Assembly: GCA_016124945.1 (NCBI GenBank)
Contig: WGMT01000032.1
Span: forward strand, 62,001-126,000
Direction of reading: 5' to 3'
Length of the DNA stretch: 64,000 nucleotides
DNA from: a bacterium
Lineage (GTDB): Bacteria; Chloroflexota; Anaerolineae; Caldilineales; Caldilineaceae
A program made the position numbers and the translations under genes. Positions 24,670-34,097 of this stretch are shown one piece after another. Under the pieces are notes generated by a model, which saw only the letters and a list, made by a program, of their open reading frames with translations, ran no database searches and had not been told where the DNA came from. Position 1 is the first letter of the stretch. Every line of letters begins with the position of its first letter.

Positions 24670-27669
24670 CTATCTACCAGGCCACATGGGCAACCAGACA
24701 CAAAAAGTTGAACCCACCCCCTCTTCACTCTTAACTTCGATACGCCCGTGGTACTGCTGCACGATCTCATAGACAATGGCCAACCCGAGCCCGGTGCCGC
24801 GGATATTGGACTGGCTGACCCTGTTGCTACGGTAGAAGCGATCAAAAATGTGCGGCATGTCCTTTGCCGAGATACCCATGCCGTTGTCTTCCACCTGCAA
24901 ACAGACGCCGTCATCCAAATGCTTGGTAGCAACGCGTACCAAACCGGCTGCAGGCGTATAATTGATCGCATTCGAAAGCAAATTGTTGATCACCTGCACC
25001 AATCGATCTGGATCGGCGCTGACGACCGGTAATGTTGGATCAAGTTGCAGCGAGACACTTAGCCCAGCAGCTTCGGCCCGCGGTTCTAGCGTGGCGTAGA
25101 CCTGGCCGACCAGATGGTTGAGTTCCACCGTTTCTTGACTTTGATCATCAGGTGCCAACTCCAAACGCGACAGGTCGAGGATATCTTCTGTAAGTCGTTG
25201 TAGCAGATCAACCTGATCCTGAAGGGTAAGCAGATAGACCTCTCGTTTTTCAGGGCGACCTCGGTCAAGCAAATCCAGGTACATTTTCAGGTTTTGGATC
25301 GGTGTGCGCAGTTCGTGGGAGACGTCTGAGACAAACTTAGACTTGAGCACATCTAACTCGGTGAGGCGGACATTTGCTGCGGCCAATGCTTGTGTACGCT
25401 CTTGTACACGCTGCTCTAATGTTTCAACCACCTGCGCCCGGTGAATGGCACTAGCCCCGATGTCGGCCACCGCTAGAATTAAGTTTACCTCGGCATCCTT
25501 GAAGGGACGGTTGCGCACTACCCACAGCGCCCCCACAGTTGACTGCTCGACAATCAACGGCGCGCAGACAGCCGCTATCGATGGGCCTACTAGATCAGGC
25601 CGGTCCATTCCAGCCAGCGCACGAAGATCGGTTACGACAAGCGGACGCCCAGACGCAATGACTGCGTTTGTCATACCAGGGGAATCGAGAATTTTCATAC
25701 CCTGCAACTCGGTATATACGCCACGTACCTCAACCAACGCCAACGCCAGCGACACAGGATCGCGTAGCGCCAATGCGACACTGCGCGCGCCCAGCAGATT
25801 CGACATCTCATCGAGAATCACCGACTGGATCTGCGAACGATCCAACTCAGATCGCAAAGACGAAGAAATTTGCGACAACCGCTCCAGTTCGGCTGTACGC
25901 CGCTGTGCTTCACCAAAAAGGCGGGCGTTTTCCAATGTGCTCGTCGCCTGTCGCGCAAATGACCCCATCACTTCACGTTCTATCGAAGACCAGGCGCGCG
26001 CTCCTTCATAAAAGCAAACCACAACCGCCACAGTCTGATCCTCAAAGACCAAAGGCCAGATTGCCGCAGATTGGTAACCTTCGACCTCTCCTAATTGACG
26101 CAACAGCGCGCCTGCCGGCATCCGCTGTACATCACGCAAGAAAACAGCGTCGGTCGACTCAAAGAAACGCAAATTCGCCGGGCCGCGTAGATCGCTTAAT
26201 ATCGTTTCAAGCGACGTCTGCGAAAGTCCTTGTGACCAGGCGCGCACCACCCCAGATTCTGTGTGATCCACAAAAACAGCGCAACGTTCTGCGCCACTTA
26301 GCTCCGCCGCGCCTTCGCCAATTGCCTGAAAAACTTCGTCAAGGGTAAAAGAGCGGTTGAGCCGTTCGCCAAGTTCAGAAAGCAGTGTTGCCAGCCGGGC
26401 ATGTTCGATTCCTTGTGTATAAAGCGTAAGTCGTTGTAACACCTGCCCCAATTGATTGGCCAGGCTTTGGGCCAACTGCAATTCCTCAGCATCAAACGTG
26501 CGTGACTCGTGGAAATCCAAACCAAGCGTGCCGCATACTTCGTCGCCCACCAGAATCGGCACCAACAGCAGCGAATTTGTGTTGCGCCGCAGCATCAAGT
26601 CGTGGACAGATGCCAACAGCGGATTGGTCTGGGCATTATTTAAAGCCAGTGGGGCTTTGTCGGTCAGCACATAATCGACAGACGGGTTGCCCATCCCGGG
26701 AATCTGGGTACCCAACGCGCTGGGTTGAGCGTCTTCTTGATACTCAGCAATAACGGTTAACGTCGTTTGATCGTCGTCGAAAATGGCGACGGCACCCTGT
26801 GGCGCATCGAAAAACCTGGCAAGGACAGTACAGGCTTGCTGTAAGGCAGTTGGCAAATCCTGCGCTGTCGCCGTCAGAGACATAACCTGGTTAAGCAGGG
26901 TGATCTCGTTGAGGTGACGGTGGACGCGTGCTTCGCTCTCCTTTTGCGCGGTCAGGTTGCGTGCGACCCCTGCCGCGGCGACTATTGTCCCACTCTCTAC
27001 ATCAAGGTAGGGCACTATATGCTGATCAATCCAAACAGTGCTCCCGTCTTTGTGCAGCCAACGCATGGGCGGCAAGCGAAAAGAGAAATCACGAAGCGCC
27101 TGCATGAGCTTCTCTCGTTCGTCTGGATGGAGGATCTGCCAGAAAATCAACGGGTCGGCGTAAAATTCCTCGGGTTTATACCCTAAGATAGGATAGATGG
27201 CGTGGTTGATGTACTCAAACCGTCTCACAGGGTGGATCTGGTAGTGGAAGACAATATCGGGTGCGTTGTCGACCAGGCGCTGCAACATCTCAGCGCGCCC
27301 ACGCAATGTATCTTCGGTGGTTGCACGCTCATTCACATCGCGGACTGTAAAGAGCAGCCGACCTGAACCCATGTGGATTTCTTTCAGCGACACCGACAGT
27401 TGACGTTCATTGCCTTGTCGTTCGACAAAGGTGACGAGAAAACCGGCGGCGTTGCCATTTTGGGGCTGGTTTGCAGGCGCACGCCACGTCGCTCCCAGCA
27501 GTTGATCGATGTTGCCCAACGCCTCGATTTCGGTTTGGGTGTATCCAAAAAACTGGTGCACATTGGAGCTAATGAAGGTAAAATGCCCATTACGGTCAGT
27601 GACCAGGCTGGTTTCAGAACTATGTTCGAGCAAAAACTGGTAGATCGATTCTACGCTCAGATTGTCCAT
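24670..27669 (-). CDS. PAS/GAF multidomain sensor histidine kinase
   Basis: The 999-residue kinase has, in order, two PAS domains (about 10-250, the second ending FHYQIHPVRR...NLTAQKE), three GAF domains (about 260-775), a short coiled coil, HisKA with phospho-acceptor H785 in SHELRTP, and HATPase with N box NNLLSNAINYTP and G boxes DNGMGIS and GTGLGLAI. No membrane segment is visible, so it senses cytoplasmic or diffusible signals. The start MDNLSVES is chosen for similarity of the following PAS domain; an upstream in-frame extension of 38 codons looks non-coding. No response regulator is adjacent, so its partner is unknown. Confidence 0.92.
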   Translation of the reverse strand: MDNLSVESIYQFLLEHSSETSLVTDRNGHFTFISSNVHQFFGYTQTEIEALGNIDQLLGATWRAPANQPQNGNAAGFLVTFVERQGNERQLSVSLKEIHMGSGRLLFTVRDVNERATTEDTLRGRAEMLQRLVDNAPDIVFHYQIHPVRRFEYINHAIYPILGYKPEEFYADPLIFWQILHPDEREKLMQALRDFSFRLPPMRWLHKDGSTVWIDQHIVPYLDVESGTIVAAAGVARNLTAQKESEARVHRHLNEITLLNQVMSLTATAQDLPTALQQACTVLARFFDAPQGAVAIFDDDQTTLTVIAEYQEDAQPSALGTQIPGMGNPSVDYVLTDKAPLALNNAQTNPLLASVHDLMLRRNTNSLLLVPILVGDEVCGTLGLDFHESRTFDAEELQLAQSLANQLGQVLQRLTLYTQGIEHARLATLLSELGERLNRSFTLDEVFQAIGEGAAELSGAERCAVFVDHTESGVVRAWSQGLSQTSLETILSDLRGPANLRFFESTDAVFLRDVQRMPAGALLRQLGEVEGYQSAAIWPLVFEDQTVAVVVCFYEGARAWSSIEREVMGSFARQATSTLENARLFGEAQRRTAELERLSQISSSLRSELDRSQIQSVILDEMSNLLGARSVALALRDPVSLALALVEVRGVYTELQGMKILDSPGMTNAVIASGRPLVVTDLRALAGMDRPDLVGPSIAAVCAPLIVEQSTVGALWVVRNRPFKDAEVNLILAVADIGASAIHRAQVVETLEQRVQERTQALAAANVRLTELDVLKSKFVSDVSHELRTPIQNLKMYLDLLDRGRPEKREVYLLTLQDQVDLLQRLTEDILDLSRLELAPDDQSQETVELNHLVGQVYATLEPRAEAAGLSVSLQLDPTLPVVSADPDRLVQVINNLLSNAINYTPAAGLVRVATKHLDDGVCLQVEDNGMGISAKDMPHIFDRFYRSNRVSQSNIRGTGLGLAIVYEIVQQYHGRIEVKSEEGVGSTFCVWLPMWPGR

Positions 27670-28035
27670 TATTGTTTTCCATGGGTAACTAACTATACAG
27701 GTGTGGCTTATTCCCCAATCAGCGGACCACCCGCAAAGCCCAACGAGAAGGTTACGCCGCCCCGCAATGGGATCGGCACCCATCCCAACAAAAGGCCCAC
27801 GCCAAATGATAACAGATATATCTCGCTTAATTCCCGATAGGAATCACCGAAAAATTAGCTAATGCTGATCCATATGATCTTAAAACTCGTCCAAAGAATC
27901 GACCACTGCAGTGACATGAAAGAGCAACAACAATGGATTTTCGATCAGAATTTCGATCAAGGATTGGGGGATCATGGGTCGCCTGAGAATGAAAGAATAA
28001 TGCGTAACCCAGAAACAGACTACATCGAATACCAA
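27670..28035. other. Intergenic region between selB and the histidine kinase
   Basis: I see no gene in these 366 bases. They contain a small direct repeat of TTTCGATCA and, near the selB end, an inverted GCGTAAT-type repeat. A promoter for the kinase should be here, but no convincing -35/-10 pair was found. Confidence 0.6.
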
Positions 28036-28050
28036 TTACGCATTACGTAG
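28000..28050 (-). repeat. Inverted GCGTAAT repeat at the selB stop
   Basis: On the minus strand the selB stop is inside CTACGTAATGCGTAATTGG, answered about 25 bases later by GGGTTACGCATTATT. Confidence 0.7.
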
Positions 28051-29937
28051 CACCCGCACATCCCCTTCACGCCGCGTAATCCGCTGCGCGTCCATCTCTT
28101 CGAGGACGGCTTGCACGTATTTGCGGCTGGTGTTGAAGAGGTCGCGGGCTTGGGCCAGGGAGATACTACCTTCGGCGGTGATGAAGTGACGGATCTGGGC
28201 GAACATAATGTCGGCGTCTTCGCCACGAAAGAGGACGTTGCCCTGTAGCCGACGTAGTTGATCCTGTTCGATAAGCGCTTCGAGCAGGGCTTCGTCTTCG
28301 CCGAGCAGGGCCAGGGTTTCGGCGGCGGTGGGTGGAGCGTAGGGTGAGGCAGCAAAGCGGGACAGGGCCTGGGTGACGGCGCGGCGTTGGCGCTCGCTAA
28401 ACGTGATGCAGAAGTCGGCATGCCAGATCAGTTGATCGTCGCCTGCAATCCGCCCTGCATCAACAACCTGCTGAACCAGTTGGTTGAAGGCGCGCACCGG
28501 CAGATCAAGGCTGCGTCCTTGCGCGGGGAGGCGTAGACGGCTACGCACTTCGCCGCGCGGCATGCCCCGCTTGAGTGGATGAAGACGATGATAGTCGGTG
28601 AGCAGCGCCGCCAACGAGAGGATGAGCGCGTCCAGCGCAGATCGTGTGAGCAGCGAGCCGTCCAGCGCGGCCACGGCACCACTTCGGCGCAGTTCGGCCA
28701 GGGCGGCCAGCGCCGGTTCTGCGCCCAGCCCACTGCGCCCAACGAGTGTTTCCGGCGTGAGCAGCGGCTCTCGTTCCAACGTCTGCAAAAGGATCTCATC
28801 CGGTGCGCCACGCGCCAGTGTCTCGAAGCGGGCAATGACATCTGGATCGAAGCGGCGATAGCGACGGCGCGGGTGTGGGTTGAGCACGACGCCGCCACCC
28901 AGGGTGGCGCTGGGCGAAGGACGGCGTAGGATGTAGCGATCCCCGGCGGCGACGAGGACAGGTTCTTCAAGGCGCAGTTGCAGCCACCCCTCCGCGCCAG
29001 GGCTTACTTCTTCGACGCCAAGGACGCGCACATAGGCAGGTGTCTCGGCGGCACCGCAGAAAAAGTCGACAGCCAGGTTGTGCGTGAGAGGTGCAGGGGC
29101 ATCTTCAAGCAGGCGAAAGGAGACGTCGAGCAGGCGGGTGGCGCGCAGCGTGTCGGGCTTGCACACCACCTGCCCACGGCGGATCTCGTCGGTGCTGATG
29201 CCGCTGAGGTTCATGGCCACACGGCTGCCCGGCTGGGCGGCATCGATGCTCTGCTTGTGACTTTGCAGGCCACGGATACGCCCGCTAGGGCCATCGGGCA
29301 GGATTTCGACGCTGTCGCCCACGGCAAAGTGACCGTCGCTAAGCGTGCCGGTGACGACGGTGCCGAAGCCCGAAAGGGTAAAGACGCGGTCGATGGGCAG
29401 TCGTGGTCGATTGCGGTCGCGGCGGGGCGGTAATGCTGTGAGGGCATGGCGCAGTGCGTAACGCAGATCGGCCATCCCTGTCCCCTTGTGGGCGCTGACC
29501 CGCACAATGGGCGCATCGGCCAAGCAGGTGCCGGCCAGGAGATCGTGCACGTCCATCTCCACCAAATCGAGCCAGTCGGGATCGTCTACGGCGTCGGCTT
29601 TGGTGAGGGCAACGACGCCGGTGGGCACAGCCAGCAGATCGAGGATGGCCAGGTGTTCGCGTGTCTGGGGCATCACGCCTTCGTCGGCGGCCACAACGAA
29701 AAGGGCAGCGTCGACGCTGCCCACTCCTGCCAGCATATTCTTGATGAAATCAATGTGCCCGGGGACGTCGATAATGCCGATGGGTTCGCCTTCCAGTTCA
29801 ATCCAGGCGAAGCCAAGATCGATGGTGAGGCCGCGTTTCTGCTCTTCGGCGAGGCGGTCGGGATCGATGCCGCTAAGCGCCTTGACCAACGCGGATTTGC
29901 CGTGATCGACGTGCCCGGCTGTGGCGATGACGCGCAT
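28036..29937 (-). CDS. selB: Selenocysteine-specific translation elongation factor SelB
   Basis: The 633-residue translational GTPase brings Sec-tRNA to in-frame UGA codons by binding a SECIS hairpin. G1 is GHVDHGKS (8-15), the DVPGHIDF motif matches SelB, and TKAD is the base-recognition motif. Two beta-barrel domains follow, then C-terminal winged helices (about 400-633) that read the SECIS RNA. Its presence implies that the organism uses selenocysteine. I did not find selA, selD, tRNA-Sec or an obvious selenoprotein in the window. A coiled-coil gene lies just upstream with a 12-base gap, so they may be cotranscribed. Confidence 0.94.
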   Translation of the reverse strand: MRVIATAGHVDHGKSALVKALSGIDPDRLAEEQKRGLTIDLGFAWIELEGEPIGIIDVPGHIDFIKNMLAGVGSVDAALFVVAADEGVMPQTREHLAILDLLAVPTGVVALTKADAVDDPDWLDLVEMDVHDLLAGTCLADAPIVRVSAHKGTGMADLRYALRHALTALPPRRDRNRPRLPIDRVFTLSGFGTVVTGTLSDGHFAVGDSVEILPDGPSGRIRGLQSHKQSIDAAQPGSRVAMNLSGISTDEIRRGQVVCKPDTLRATRLLDVSFRLLEDAPAPLTHNLAVDFFCGAAETPAYVRVLGVEEVSPGAEGWLQLRLEEPVLVAAGDRYILRRPSPSATLGGGVVLNPHPRRRYRRFDPDVIARFETLARGAPDEILLQTLEREPLLTPETLVGRSGLGAEPALAALAELRRSGAVAALDGSLLTRSALDALILSLAALLTDYHRLHPLKRGMPRGEVRSRLRLPAQGRSLDLPVRAFNQLVQQVVDAGRIAGDDQLIWHADFCITFSERQRRAVTQALSRFAASPYAPPTAAETLALLGEDEALLEALIEQDQLRRLQGNVLFRGEDADIMFAQIRHFITAEGSISLAQARDLFNTSRKYVQAVLEEMDAQRITRREGDVRVLRNA

Positions 29938-29949
29938 GATGGGTTGTCC

Positions 29950-31251
29950 TTATGCGCCGTTGTAGTTTTCACCGGTGACGATGCCGGCCGTGCGCTGCGT
30001 GTTGTTCTGTGCGGTGTAAAGTTCGGCGTTGCGGCGCTGCTTCTGCCAGTCGTCTTCGAGATATTGCATCATGTCGTCGCGCTCGCGCAGCGCGTCCTGG
30101 AGGCCGTCGAGCCAGGCCTGGGCAGCGTTGAGGTAGCGGGTGCCGTAGCTTTCATGGAGCTTCCACAGTTGGCGCAGCAGCTCTTCGTGTACTTTGATGT
30201 CGTGCAAAATGGGTGGGAAGTGTTCGAGCAATTCGCGGTTATACTTTTCTTGCTCTTTCCAGAGGTGCTCCTGGCGTAGATCAACCTTGCGTCGTTTCTT
30301 TTCGGCGTCTTCGCGGAACTCGTCCAATTCGCGGCGCATACGTTCTTCGGCAAGGCGTTGTAGTTCCTGCACCTGAGATTGCTCACGCTTGATTACTTCT
30401 TGGAAATCTTGAATCGTCTGGGCGGCGCGGCGGGCCACATCGAGCTGTTGCGAGAAGGATTGGACCTGTTCGTAGCTCTTGGCGACGATGCTGCGCTGTT
30501 CGTCGATGGCCTCTTGCCAGCGCGCCAGGACGGCAAGACGATCCACCACTTCGATGCGCACACGCTCCATGAAGTTTTGCTGTTCCTCGCGCAATTGGGC
30601 GGGGATCGGACGCCACTTTTCTACGTCGACAGCCACCTTGCGCACCGATTCTTCGACGACGGCGATGCGGCCGATGTAGGCTTCGGAGCGTTTGAAGAGT
30701 TCAACCGTCTCTTGTTGGAGTTGGGCGATGCGTTTGGTATCGCTGGTACGCTGTTCGGCCAGGAAGGGGATCTGGCGGGTGCGTTCTTCGATCTCTTTGG
30801 CGACGATAGAGACTTGGTTGCGCACGTTGGCGATCATCTCGTTGAGGCGTTCGTCTTCGCCGCGACGCGATTCGACGGCCTCTTCCACGCGCCCGATGCG
30901 GGGCAGTTCGCGGCGAACTTCGCCGATCTCACGGCTGAGCGCTTCGCGGTCGCTAAGACGAGCACGCTCCAATTCGCGGATGGCGCTGATGCGCGCCTCT
31001 TCTTCGCGATCCACCAGGGGCAGAAATTCATGTTTGACGTTCTGAATCTGATTTTCGAGCTGGGTGAAGCGGGTCAATTGGGCCTGGGTGTTGGCCAGCC
31101 GCCCCTCAAGATCCTGGATGCGCCGCGTCTGGTCGATAATATCGGCAGACTGGCTCTCAACCAGTTGCTGCAAACGGGCAATTTCGGCCCGATCACGGCG
31201 ATGTTCCTCATCCAGCCAGTTGACCATTTGGGCCAGTTGCGCTATGTCCAT
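29950..31251 (-). CDS. Coiled-coil protein of unknown function
   Basis: The 433-residue protein is almost entirely helical, with long heptad-like stretches rich in Glu, Arg, Gln and Leu from about residue 5 to 360, for example EEHRRDRAEIARLQQLVESQ. There is no membrane segment, signal peptide or enzymatic motif. It precedes selB on the same strand with a 12-base gap. The family is not recognised. A structural or filament-like role is possible, as for SMC-like or cell-shape coiled coils, but this is a guess. Confidence 0.75.
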   Translation of the reverse strand: MDIAQLAQMVNWLDEEHRRDRAEIARLQQLVESQSADIIDQTRRIQDLEGRLANTQAQLTRFTQLENQIQNVKHEFLPLVDREEEARISAIRELERARLSDREALSREIGEVRRELPRIGRVEEAVESRRGEDERLNEMIANVRNQVSIVAKEIEERTRQIPFLAEQRTSDTKRIAQLQQETVELFKRSEAYIGRIAVVEESVRKVAVDVEKWRPIPAQLREEQQNFMERVRIEVVDRLAVLARWQEAIDEQRSIVAKSYEQVQSFSQQLDVARRAAQTIQDFQEVIKREQSQVQELQRLAEERMRRELDEFREDAEKKRRKVDLRQEHLWKEQEKYNRELLEHFPPILHDIKVHEELLRQLWKLHESYGTRYLNAAQAWLDGLQDALRERDDMMQYLEDDWQKQRRNAELYTAQNNTQRTAGIVTGENYNGA

Positions 31252-31382
31252 ACCGTTACCGTTGTCCTCATGAATGACTACCCGAAGTTCAATCTCTGCA
31301 CAAGCACAGCGCAGAGCGTCGCCAAATTATACCATTTGGATGGTACACGCCCAAACGTTCGGAGGATCGCCTGAATGTCAGA

Positions 31383-31525
31383 ATAGTGCGTAGTGCGTGG
31401 TCAATGTCACTAAGTTAAGCGCGGAGTGAGCACGCTCTCGTGCGGCTGTTCCGGTGCTAGAGCCGCACGAGGGCGTGCTCACTCCGCGGATATTCGAGTA
31501 CTGGTCTACGCACCACGCACCACCC
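31383..31525. repeat. Nested inverted repeats (GCGTAGT units around a 27-bp hairpin)
   Basis: Outer AGTGCGTAGTGCGTGGTC is answered by GTCTACGCACCACGCACCAC. Inside, arms 31421-31447 and 31461-31487 (GCGGAGTGAGCACGCTCTCG...) pair over 27 bp with one wobble. The inner hairpin shares TAAGTTAAGCGCGGAGTGAGCA-type ends with the element at 5115. Confidence 0.85.
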
Positions 31526-31686
31526 TCCAGGTTATTTATAGGATCAATTTGACCCCATCCTGCCTGACTGCTACAATTCACCCGCACTTGATTGAGCGTA
31601 TCGACCTGTGACGTGCGGCGACTGAAATGGTGGCTGCACAAGGATTTTTCGGTGGGATCCGCCCAGTACACCATTCGGTTGAACAC

Positions 31687-32838
31687 ATGCAAATTGGGAT
31701 TGACGCCCGACTAACCTATCATCAACGGGCCGGTATTAGCCGCTATACACGGCATTTGTTGGAAGAATTGGCCGCCCTGGATCAAGAGAATGAGTACAGG
31801 GTCTTTCAGCACCGCAAACACCAGGAAATTCTGGTCGACGCCCCCAATTTCAGGCGAAAGACATTGTACACACCCGTCCATCACCGCATCGAACAGTCGA
31901 TGTTGACGTTGGAGTTAATGTTCCACTCGCTGGATCTGTTACACAGCACCGATTTCATCCCGCCGCTCTACAGTAAGATCCCGTCGATCATCACCGTCCA
32001 CGATCTGGGTTTTTTACGTTGGCCTCACTTTCTTACCGAAGACAACGCCACCTACTACAGCCAGATCGACCGCGCAGTACGCCATGCACGCCATATCATT
32101 GTGCCCAGCCACAGCACCATGAACGATGTGGTGGGCCAGTTGGGTGTCCCCAAAAACAAGATCAGCGTGATCTACGAAGCGGCGGCGCCGCTCTACCAGC
32201 CCTTGCCCGTAGATGAGACAAGGGCGATGATCACTAAGAAATACAGTCTCCCCGAAAAGTTCGTGGTCTTTGTGAGCACAATTGAACCGCGCAAGAACAT
32301 CGGCGGTCTGCTCCAGGCGTTTCACTACTTGAGGGACAAGTACAACGTGCGCGATGTTGGGCTGGTGTTGGTGGGCAAGCCCGGCTGGCTCTACGAAGAA
32401 GTCTTCGAGACGGTGGAACGGTTGGGGCTGCAAGATTCCACCTTCTTTGTGGGGCGCGTCCCCGATGAGGATCTGCGCAGCCTCTACGTGGCGGCGCGCT
32501 GTCACGTGCACCCGGCCTTTTACGAAGGGTTCGGCCTGCCGCCGTTGGAAGCCATGGCCTGCGGCACGCCCACCATCGTCAGCAACACTAGTAGCCTGCC
32601 CGAAGTGGTGGGCGACGCCGCCTTGCTGGTCGATCCCAACGAATGGGAAGAGCTGGCAGTTGCGCTGCATCGCCTGATCACCGACGACGATCTGCACGAA
32701 GAACTGCGCCACAAAGGAGAGCAACGCGCCGCCATCTTCAGTTGGCGACGCGCCGCAGCCGAGACGTTGGCCGTCTACGAGCATGTTGTCAAAGGTTACC
32801 CGATTCCCGCGGAAGCGATTAGTGAACGTGCGCGCTAA
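31687..32838 (+). CDS. Glycosyltransferase family 4
   Basis: The 383-residue GT-B enzyme has an N-terminal half beginning MQIGIDARLTYHQRAGISRY and a nucleotide-sugar-binding half with FVSTIEPRKNIGGLLQAF and HPAFYEGFGLPPLEAMACG, the EX7E region of GT4 retaining transferases. It transfers a hexose, probably mannose or rhamnose-like, to a cell-surface glycan or lipid. The acceptor is not predictable. I chose the internal ATG matching family starts over an upstream in-frame one. It is first of three genes with another GT4 and an oxidoreductase. Confidence 0.88.
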   Translation: MQIGIDARLTYHQRAGISRYTRHLLEELAALDQENEYRVFQHRKHQEILVDAPNFRRKTLYTPVHHRIEQSMLTLELMFHSLDLLHSTDFIPPLYSKIPSIITVHDLGFLRWPHFLTEDNATYYSQIDRAVRHARHIIVPSHSTMNDVVGQLGVPKNKISVIYEAAAPLYQPLPVDETRAMITKKYSLPEKFVVFVSTIEPRKNIGGLLQAFHYLRDKYNVRDVGLVLVGKPGWLYEEVFETVERLGLQDSTFFVGRVPDEDLRSLYVAARCHVHPAFYEGFGLPPLEAMACGTPTIVSNTSSLPEVVGDAALLVDPNEWEELAVALHRLITDDDLHEELRHKGEQRAAIFSWRRAAAETLAVYEHVVKGYPIPAEAISERAR

Positions 32839-32859
32839 ACGCCGGGCAAGGACGGCGCC

Positions 32860-34089
32860 ATGAAGTTGCTTTTCCTCACCCCGCAGTTGCCCTACCCACC
32901 CCGCCAGGGGACAACCCTGCGCAACTTCAATCTAATCCGCTGCCTGGCCCAGACCCACACCATCGATCTTTTCACCTTGTTGGCTCCCGGCGAAGCGCTT
33001 GCGGTAGACAGCCCACTGCACCAATTGTGCGGCCGCATCGTCACAGCGCCACAGCCGGTACGATCCACGCGGGTACGGGCGGTGGACACGCTGCGCTCAC
33101 ACCTGCCCGACATGGCGCTGCGTCTGGCCGCTCCCGCCGCCGGCCGCGCGGTGGACGAGATGATCCGCGCCGGCAACTACGATGTGGTGCAAGCGGAAGG
33201 CATCGAAATGGCGCGCTACGCACTGCGCGCCAAACGCCTGGGCAAGGATGCACCCCGTATTGTCTTCGACAACCACAACGCCGAGTATCTGCTCCAAAAA
33301 CGGGCGGCGCTGGTAGATCTACGCTACCCCAGGCGCTGGCCCGCCGCCATCTACAGTTTGGTACAATGGCAAAAGTTACGCCGTTTCGAAGAACGTGTCT
33401 GCCGCGCCGCAGACGCCGTGGTGGTGGTGAGCGGCCCCGATCAGGCAGCGCTGCGCCGGCTGCACCCGTCCATTGAGGCGGTGGTGGCTCCCAATGGGGT
33501 AGACTTAAACGGCTACACGCCCCAACCCGTGAGGGCCAATCCGGCGCAACCGATGCTTGTCTTCACCGGCAAGATGGACTACCGCCCCAACGTCGACGCC
33601 GTCCTCTGGTTTGTGGGCCAGGTGTTGCCGTTGATCCAGGCGGCTGTGCCCGCCGTCCACTTCCAGGTGGTGGGCATGAATCCCCATGCACGGCTCGACG
33701 GGCTACGCAGCCACCCAGCGGTGACCCTCACCGGCGCAGTGGACGATCCACGTCCTTTTGTGGAGGATGCGGCCGTCTACGTGGTGCCCATGCGGGTGGG
33801 CGGCGGCACCCGCTTTAAGGTCCTCGAAGCCATGGCGGCGGGCAAGGCGATTGTCTCTACCTCGCTGGGTGTGGAAGGCATCGGTGTTGTCCACGAGCGG
33901 GAGTTGCTCATCGCCGACCGCCCCACCGATTTCGCAGCCCAGGTAGTGCGGCTGCTGCGCGATCAGAGCGAGGGCGCTCCTCTGAGCCGGGGATTGGGCG
34001 GCGCCGCCTACGCTTTCGTCGAACGCGAATACACCTGGCAACACATCATTCCTCGTCTGGAAGCCATCTATCAACAATTCAAGAAGTAG
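32860..34089 (+). CDS. Glycosyltransferase family 4 (PEP-CTERM/exosortase-like subgroup)
   Basis: The 409-residue GT-B enzyme starts MKLLFLTPQLPYPPRQGTTL, a start typical of exopolysaccharide or lipid-linked sugar transferases of the TIGR03087-like type. The C-terminal half has FTGKMDYRPNVDAVLWF and VPMRVGGGTRFKVLEAMAAGKAIVST. It lies 21 bases after the first glycosyltransferase and nine bases before the oxidoreductase, so an operon is likely. The product is probably a cell-envelope glycan. Confidence 0.88.
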   Translation: MKLLFLTPQLPYPPRQGTTLRNFNLIRCLAQTHTIDLFTLLAPGEALAVDSPLHQLCGRIVTAPQPVRSTRVRAVDTLRSHLPDMALRLAAPAAGRAVDEMIRAGNYDVVQAEGIEMARYALRAKRLGKDAPRIVFDNHNAEYLLQKRAALVDLRYPRRWPAAIYSLVQWQKLRRFEERVCRAADAVVVVSGPDQAALRRLHPSIEAVVAPNGVDLNGYTPQPVRANPAQPMLVFTGKMDYRPNVDAVLWFVGQVLPLIQAAVPAVHFQVVGMNPHARLDGLRSHPAVTLTGAVDDPRPFVEDAAVYVVPMRVGGGTRFKVLEAMAAGKAIVSTSLGVEGIGVVHERELLIADRPTDFAAQVVRLLRDQSEGAPLSRGLGGAAYAFVEREYTWQHIIPRLEAIYQQFKK

Positions 34090-34097
34090 GAGGCACC

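Noticed and set aside
27862..28050. 62-codon plus-strand frame before selB
   Set aside because: It runs into the selB 3' end and a repeat, has no RBS and no similarity to known proteins.
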